NCBI RefSeq assembly: GCF_000165465.1
Contig: NC_017455.1
Location: 248,001 to 312,000 of the forward strand
Source of the DNA: Halanaerobium praevalens DSM 2228
GTDB lineage: Bacteria; Bacillota; Halanaerobiia; Halanaerobiales; Halanaerobiaceae
Length of the DNA stretch: 64,000 bases
Reading direction: 5' to 3'
The notes under the pieces were generated by a model. It did no database searches and was not told where the DNA came from. It was given only the letters and a program-made list of their open reading frames with translations. How positions within the stretch are numbered: the stretch's first letter is position 1; every line of letters starts with the position of its first letter. The translations under genes and the position numbers were made by a program. Below, one piece after another: positions 60,253-64,000 of the stretch.

Positions 60253-61352
60253 TGAAAAGAATTGTTTTTTTAAATAGCTGTCCTGTTTGGGGTGGTGGAG
60301 AGAAATGGACCTTCACTACAGCTAAAATCTTAAATGAAGATCCAGAATTTGATATTTTTATTGCTACTGGCAGAGAAACAGAATTATTTAGGCGAGCAAA
60401 AGAAGCTGGAATTAAGACTAAAGAGATTGAAGTTAAAAGTGGAATAACAGTTTTGAATCCAATTAAGGTTAAAGTTTTTGTTGATTTTTTAAAAAGAAAT
60501 AAAATTGATATTATGTTTTTAAATATGTCTCAAGATTTAAAGTTTGGTGGTATTACGGGTAAATTAGCTGGTTTAGAGCGGATAATTTATCGGCGGGGTT
60601 TAGCAGTACCAATTAAAGATAGATTTTATAATAAATTTTTATTTAATAAATGCTTAACAAATGTAATTGCTAATTCTATTGCTGTAAAGAAGTCATTATT
60701 AAAAAATACTTCTAGTTGGTTTAAAAAAGGTAAAATTGATATAATCTACAATGGTGTTGATTTAGAGATAATCAAATCGGAGCTTGATCAAAACAATAGT
60801 AATTTAAGGAACGAGTTTAATATTGATGCTGAAGAAATTTTAATTTCTAAAATTGGTCGTTTAACAGAACAAAAAGGGCACAAATATTTATTTGAAGCTC
60901 TTTCTATTGTTAAAAATGATTATGATAAATTTACAGTTTTAATTGTTGGAAAAGGAGATTCAGAAAAAGAATTAAAAACTATGGTATCAAAATACAACTT
61001 GGAAAATCATATTATTTTTACTGGATTTCGCAGTGATATTTATAATATTTTAAATCAGAGTGACTTTTTAGTTCATACTGCTTTGTGGGAAGGTTGTCCT
61101 AACACTATTTTAGAGGCAATGGCGGTAGGCACACCGATAGTTGCCTCAAATATTCCTTCAGTGGAGGAAATATTAATTAATGAAGATGTGGGATATTTGG
61201 CTAAAAATAAGAATCCTAAAGATATAGCTTCAAAGATGATTAAAATGATAAAAAACGCTAATCGAAATCAACTTTCTTTTAATGCCAGAAAATTAATAGA
61301 AAAGCAATTCACTACAGATATAATGGTAAATAACATTAAAAAGATTTTATAA
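60252..61352 (+). CDS. GT4 glycosyltransferase
   Basis: 366 residues, GT-B fold. N-terminal 'VFLNSCPVWGGGEKWTFTTA'; C-terminal domain 'ISKIGRLTEQKGHKYLFEAL' and 'SDFLVHTALWEGCPNTILEA' then 'MAVGTPIVASNIPSVEE' (E-x7-E nucleotide-sugar motif). It adds an outer core or O-chain sugar; the donor cannot be read from the sequence. One-base overlap with the upstream gene, 18 bases to the O-antigen ligase gene. Confidence 0.9.
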   Translation: MKRIVFLNSCPVWGGGEKWTFTTAKILNEDPEFDIFIATGRETELFRRAKEAGIKTKEIEVKSGITVLNPIKVKVFVDFLKRNKIDIMFLNMSQDLKFGGITGKLAGLERIIYRRGLAVPIKDRFYNKFLFNKCLTNVIANSIAVKKSLLKNTSSWFKKGKIDIIYNGVDLEIIKSELDQNNSNLRNEFNIDAEEILISKIGRLTEQKGHKYLFEALSIVKNDYDKFTVLIVGKGDSEKELKTMVSKYNLENHIIFTGFRSDIYNILNQSDFLVHTALWEGCPNTILEAMAVGTPIVASNIPSVEEILINEDVGYLAKNKNPKDIASKMIKMIKNANRNQLSFNARKLIEKQFTTDIMVNNIKKIL

Positions 61353-61370
61353 CTAAGGTGGAATTCAAAT

Positions 61371-62567
61371 ATGAATAAAGTTTTAAAGGGCTTAGATAAG
61401 TTTATAATAGGTAGTTTATTATTTATGATGTTTAGCTCAGCAATTTCAATTGGTGGTTCAAGTATAGGTATGGGCTTTGCTTTTTTAGCCTGGATAATTA
61501 AAATGATGATTAAAAAAATAAAATCAGAAGAGATTTCTTTTGTGGCTGTACCTTTTAGTAATGCAATCTGGCTTCTTTTTGCAGCAATATTGATATCTTT
61601 TATTGGTACTTATAATTTTCAGCAAAGTTTAGAGGGCTTAGAAGATTATTTAATTGTAATTCTTCTTTTTTATACTGTTGTTAACAATGTTAAGGATTTA
61701 GAAACGGTTAAGAAAATGTTTGGTTTTGGAGTGCTGTCAATTATTTTATCCTCACTTTATGGAGTGTTTTATCAATATCTATATCAGGGTATTAGCAGAA
61801 TAGATTCTACATTTATGGCTTTAGATTTTGGTGCTTTGCTTTTAATGTATTCTATTTTTGTGATGACTTATTTATTTTTTGCTGAAAATAGCCTTAAATT
61901 TAAATATTTATCTGCTTCAGCCTTAATATTACTTTTAGTTACCTTGATTTTAAATAAATCACGTGGAGCTTGGCTAGGTTTTGCAGGTGGGTCTTTTATG
62001 ACTTTTTGGTTATATAAAAAGAAACTTATTCCTATCTTTTTGATTGCTTTAATAGTGATAGTGTTATTAGCACCAGCTGCTATTCAGGACCGGATAATTA
62101 GTATTACAGATTTAAAAAATAATAAAAGTAATACAACCCGTTTAGGTTTATGGAAGAGTGCTTTAATTATTTTTAAAGATAATCCTGTTAATGGTGTAGG
62201 TATTAATAATTTTCGGCCAGCTTATAAATCTGGTTATGAACAGGAAGGTGTTCCACCTTTTTCTCATGCTCATAATTCATACCTTAATTTTCTATCTGAG
62301 ACTGGAATTCTTGGCTTTTCTGCTTTAATTTATTTATTTTTTGATATTTTAAAATATTTATATTTAGCATATAAAAAAATTGAAGATAAATTTTCTAAGT
62401 TATTTATTTTAAGTGTTTTTTCTTCCTTTGTAGGAGCCTTTGTTATTCAGGGAATGACAGAATCCAATTTTTCAAAATCAGTAGTAGGTAGAACTCTCTG
62501 GTTTTTAATTGCTCTAGCTGTAATTATAGTTCAAATTAATGAGCAAAAAGCTGAACTATCAAATTGA
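61371..62567 (+). CDS. O-antigen ligase/polymerase (Wzy_C family)
   Basis: 398-residue membrane protein, about 10-12 helices. The Wzy_C region is 'LNKSRGAWLGFAGGSFM' followed by the large periplasmic loop 'NPVNGVGINNFRPAYKS' with 'PFSHAHNSYLNFLSETGILG'; the H-x-H-N pattern is the catalytic-loop hallmark of WaaL/Wzy-type enzymes. It joins O-chain to core, or polymerises it, on the periplasmic face. SD AAGGTGG precedes the ATG. Ligase versus polymerase cannot be separated by sequence alone. Confidence 0.85.
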   Translation: MNKVLKGLDKFIIGSLLFMMFSSAISIGGSSIGMGFAFLAWIIKMMIKKIKSEEISFVAVPFSNAIWLLFAAILISFIGTYNFQQSLEGLEDYLIVILLFYTVVNNVKDLETVKKMFGFGVLSIILSSLYGVFYQYLYQGISRIDSTFMALDFGALLLMYSIFVMTYLFFAENSLKFKYLSASALILLLVTLILNKSRGAWLGFAGGSFMTFWLYKKKLIPIFLIALIVIVLLAPAAIQDRIISITDLKNNKSNTTRLGLWKSALIIFKDNPVNGVGINNFRPAYKSGYEQEGVPPFSHAHNSYLNFLSETGILGFSALIYLFFDILKYLYLAYKKIEDKFSKLFILSVFSSFVGAFVIQGMTESNFSKSVVGRTLWFLIALAVIIVQINEQKAELSN

Positions 62568-62584
62568 AATAGGGGAGTTCAATA

Positions 62585-63403
62585 ATGAAAATTAAAAATA
62601 AAAAATCAGATGGAATAGATTTTTATTATAATAAAAAAGCTTCAAATGAAATGCTAGAAATGACTAAATATTGTTTGAGAAATAAAAGAATTGATAAAAA
62701 AAAATTTGAATTAATAAAAAAAGGTAACCAGCGAGAGGTATATAAAGCCATTATTGATTCAGAAAGTTATTATTTTAAAAAATATTGTTATCGCAGTTTT
62801 GATAAAAAACTAAAAAATATCTTCAGAAAATCAGCTGCTTATAATTCTTTTAAGCTCAGTAATGATTTAATTGAAAATGGTATTTCAGTAGTTAAACCTG
62901 TATTAGCAGCTGAAATCAAACATAACCACCTTACTGTTGATAGTGTATTTATCACCAAGGATTTTGGTGGGACAGATTTACAGCAATTTTTGGCTGAGCA
63001 AGATTATTCTGCAGCAGAAAAAGAAGAAATTATTATTAGTTTAGCTAAGTTATGGAGTAAATTATATAAAAACAATTATCTTAATGGAGATCCAAATCTA
63101 CCTGGGGTACTACTTAATTTTGATGATAAATTAAAATTATCCTTAGTGGATTTAGATAATTTTAGGCAGTCAATTTATTTAACTAAAAAAAGAATTATTC
63201 GAAATCTAGCTAAGTTTAATGCTCACAGTTATTCAGGTCTTGCTAAAATGGGAAGCAAAAAGCTAAAAAGTGCAGATCGGAAATTATTTTTGCAGCATCT
63301 CATAAGGAATTATAAGAGATTAGAAAAAATGAATCTTTACCAGGCTATTCAAGCTGAAACATTTAATATTTTAAAGGCCTGGGGAAAAAGTGAATTGATA
63401 TAA
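62585..63403 (+). CDS. WaaP-like LPS core kinase family protein
   Basis: 272 residues, kinase fold. 'FELIKKGNQREVYKAIIDSE' resembles a degenerate Gly loop, 'YYFKKYCYRSFDKKLKNIFR' carries the Lys and the basic patch common in LPS kinases (Kdo/WaaP family), and 'YLNGDPNLPGVLLNFDDKL' is the catalytic loop (Asp-Asn spaced as in antibiotic-kinase-like folds), then 'SLVDLDNFR' as the metal-binding DxD. It probably phosphorylates a core sugar. SD AGGGGAG precedes the ATG. Confidence 0.78.
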   Translation: MKIKNKKSDGIDFYYNKKASNEMLEMTKYCLRNKRIDKKKFELIKKGNQREVYKAIIDSESYYFKKYCYRSFDKKLKNIFRKSAAYNSFKLSNDLIENGISVVKPVLAAEIKHNHLTVDSVFITKDFGGTDLQQFLAEQDYSAAEKEEIIISLAKLWSKLYKNNYLNGDPNLPGVLLNFDDKLKLSLVDLDNFRQSIYLTKKRIIRNLAKFNAHSYSGLAKMGSKKLKSADRKLFLQHLIRNYKRLEKMNLYQAIQAETFNILKAWGKSELI

Positions 63404-63413
63404 AAAATCCCAA

Positions 63414-63421
63414 AAGGAGGA
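63414..63421 (+). promoter_or_regulatory. Shine-Dalgarno AAGGAGGA that points to an AUU start
   Basis: A perfect SD eight bases before ATT 63430, while the first ATG of that frame is 23 bases away. Confidence 0.55.
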
Positions 63422-63429
63422 AGAGAGAA

Positions 63430-64000
63430 ATTAATATTATTTATATGTATGATAGAAAATGGCCTTCTAAATGTCCAGGTATTAATTTTTGTACATCTAC
63501 TTGTGATGGTATTTCTAAATATTCTACAACTGATAATATATTTTTATTTGCTGTAAATAATACTAATGAAAGAGATATAACTGAAATATTATCTAATGAA
63601 TTTAACATAAACCCAAGAAGAAATTTCAAAATAAAACTTTTTAAGAAGTATATTTCAAGAACTAAGTTTATTTTATATTTAAATTTCATGAAAGGGTTTA
63701 TAAAACTTAATAGAAGTAAGAAAATTGATGTTATAATAACTAGGAATACTAAGTTACTACCATTTTTATTTCTATTAAAGAAATTATATAATATAAAAAT
63801 TGTATTTGAAACACACCATATATATGCAGCGCCACATTTAAGGGAGAAAAAGAATAGGAAAAAAGAAGTAAAAATACAAAAAAAAATATTACCTAAAATT
63901 GATGGTATAATATGTTTGCATAATCCTCAAAAAGAAATTTTAAAACAGAACATATCGCAAAAAAATTATCTTATTGCTAGACCTGGAATTTATAGTAAAA
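63430..64000 (+). CDS. GT-B glycosyltransferase (group 1), 3' end cut by window edge
   Basis: The frame is open from 63430 to the right edge (about 190 residues). The pattern is that of a group 1 glycosyltransferase N-terminal domain: start N-I-I-Y-M-Y-D-R (first beta strand), 'DVIITRNTKLLPFLFLLKKL', 'KIVFETHHIYAAPH' and 'LPKIDGIICLHNPQKEIL' (linker region to the second Rossmann domain). The start is taken as ATT because the SD and the first beta strand both fit it; ATG 63445 is the fallback. About half its Ile codons are ATA and AGG is used for Arg, unlike the upstream core genes, hinting at a different origin for this part of the cluster. Confidence 0.75.
   Translation, partial: MNIIYMYDRKWPSKCPGINFCTSTCDGISKYSTTDNIFLFAVNNTNERDITEILSNEFNINPRRNFKIKLFKKYISRTKFILYLNFMKGFIKLNRSKKIDVIITRNTKLLPFLFLLKKLYNIKIVFETHHIYAAPHLREKKNRKKEVKIQKKILPKIDGIICLHNPQKEILKQNISQKNYLIARPGIYSK

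Noticed and set aside
63441-63689. Minus-strand ORF near the right edge
   Set aside because: Antisense to the glycosyltransferase frame that continues to the window end and has a perfect SD.
1-64000. tRNA genes, CRISPR arrays, prophage or restriction/defence systems
   Set aside because: None could be recognised on either strand; no regular spaced repeats, cloverleaf-like sequences or defence-type domains were seen.

Overview
This is 64 kb of an A/T-rich chromosome from an anaerobic, Gram-negative-type (diderm) member of the Firmicutes, most likely a Halanaerobium-like halophile. This is inferred from the very low G+C, Firmicutes-type strong Shine-Dalgarno sites and housekeeping genes, a full lipid A/Kdo/LPS-core gene set, an NhaC Na+/H+ antiporter, and oxygen defence by rubrerythrin plus superoxide reductase. 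No tRNA, rRNA, CRISPR array, transposase, integrase or prophage gene was seen.

Layout. 0-3.7 kb: 3' part of nhaC, a YgiQ-type radical SAM gene, and an orphan 44-codon gene with its own strong promoter, structured leader and terminator. 3.7-9.6 kb: an alpha-glucoside import and hydrolysis operon (binding protein, two permeases, LacI regulator, GH13 glucosidase) with two LacI-type operators at its promoter. 9.6-15.5 kb: a dihydropyrimidinase-fold protein that has lost metal ligands, a LonB-like protease, nagA and hsp20. 15.5-18.9 kb: a basic amino acid racemase next to a LysO-type lysine exporter, free Met-R-sulfoxide reductase and a HAD phosphatase. 18.9-23 kb: a GH65 maltose phosphorylase (minus strand) and two ZIP metal transporters.

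23-33 kb is a signalling block: CheY, two Cache-GGDEF-EAL proteins, a Cache chemoreceptor, CheX and a receiver-CheX fusion. It is bounded by two nearly identical cold-shock genes in direct orientation. 33-38.5 kb: typA, rubrerythrin, superoxide reductase, and the pseudouridine pair psuK-psuG. 38.7-42.1 kb: a dipeptide-type ABC importer without ATPases. 42.3-43.3 kb: a pair of paralogous half-permeases on the minus strand. 43.6-48.2 kb: pgi, a membrane-anchored pseudokinase, nadE and a BtuF-like binding protein.

48.3-64 kb is one long plus-strand envelope operon. It starts with a HutP-family protein (normally an RNA-binding antiterminator) and continues msbA, DUF374 acyltransferase, lpxK, kdsB, kdsA, kdsD, lpxL-like acyltransferase, waaA, two GT9 heptosyltransferase-like genes, waaE-like GT2, GT4, O-antigen ligase/polymerase, WaaP-like kinase, and a GT-B gene cut by the right edge. 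Together they make Kdo, finish and flip lipid A, and extend core and O-chain. kdsC is not in the window.

Most noteworthy: the HutP-family gene heading the LPS operon, the pseudo-dihydropyrimidinase, the split permease with predicted opposite topologies, the orphan 44-aa gene with structured leader, the pseudokinase, the csp-bounded signalling block with conserved csp leader hairpins, and two genes whose Shine-Dalgarno sites point to AUA and AUU start codons.
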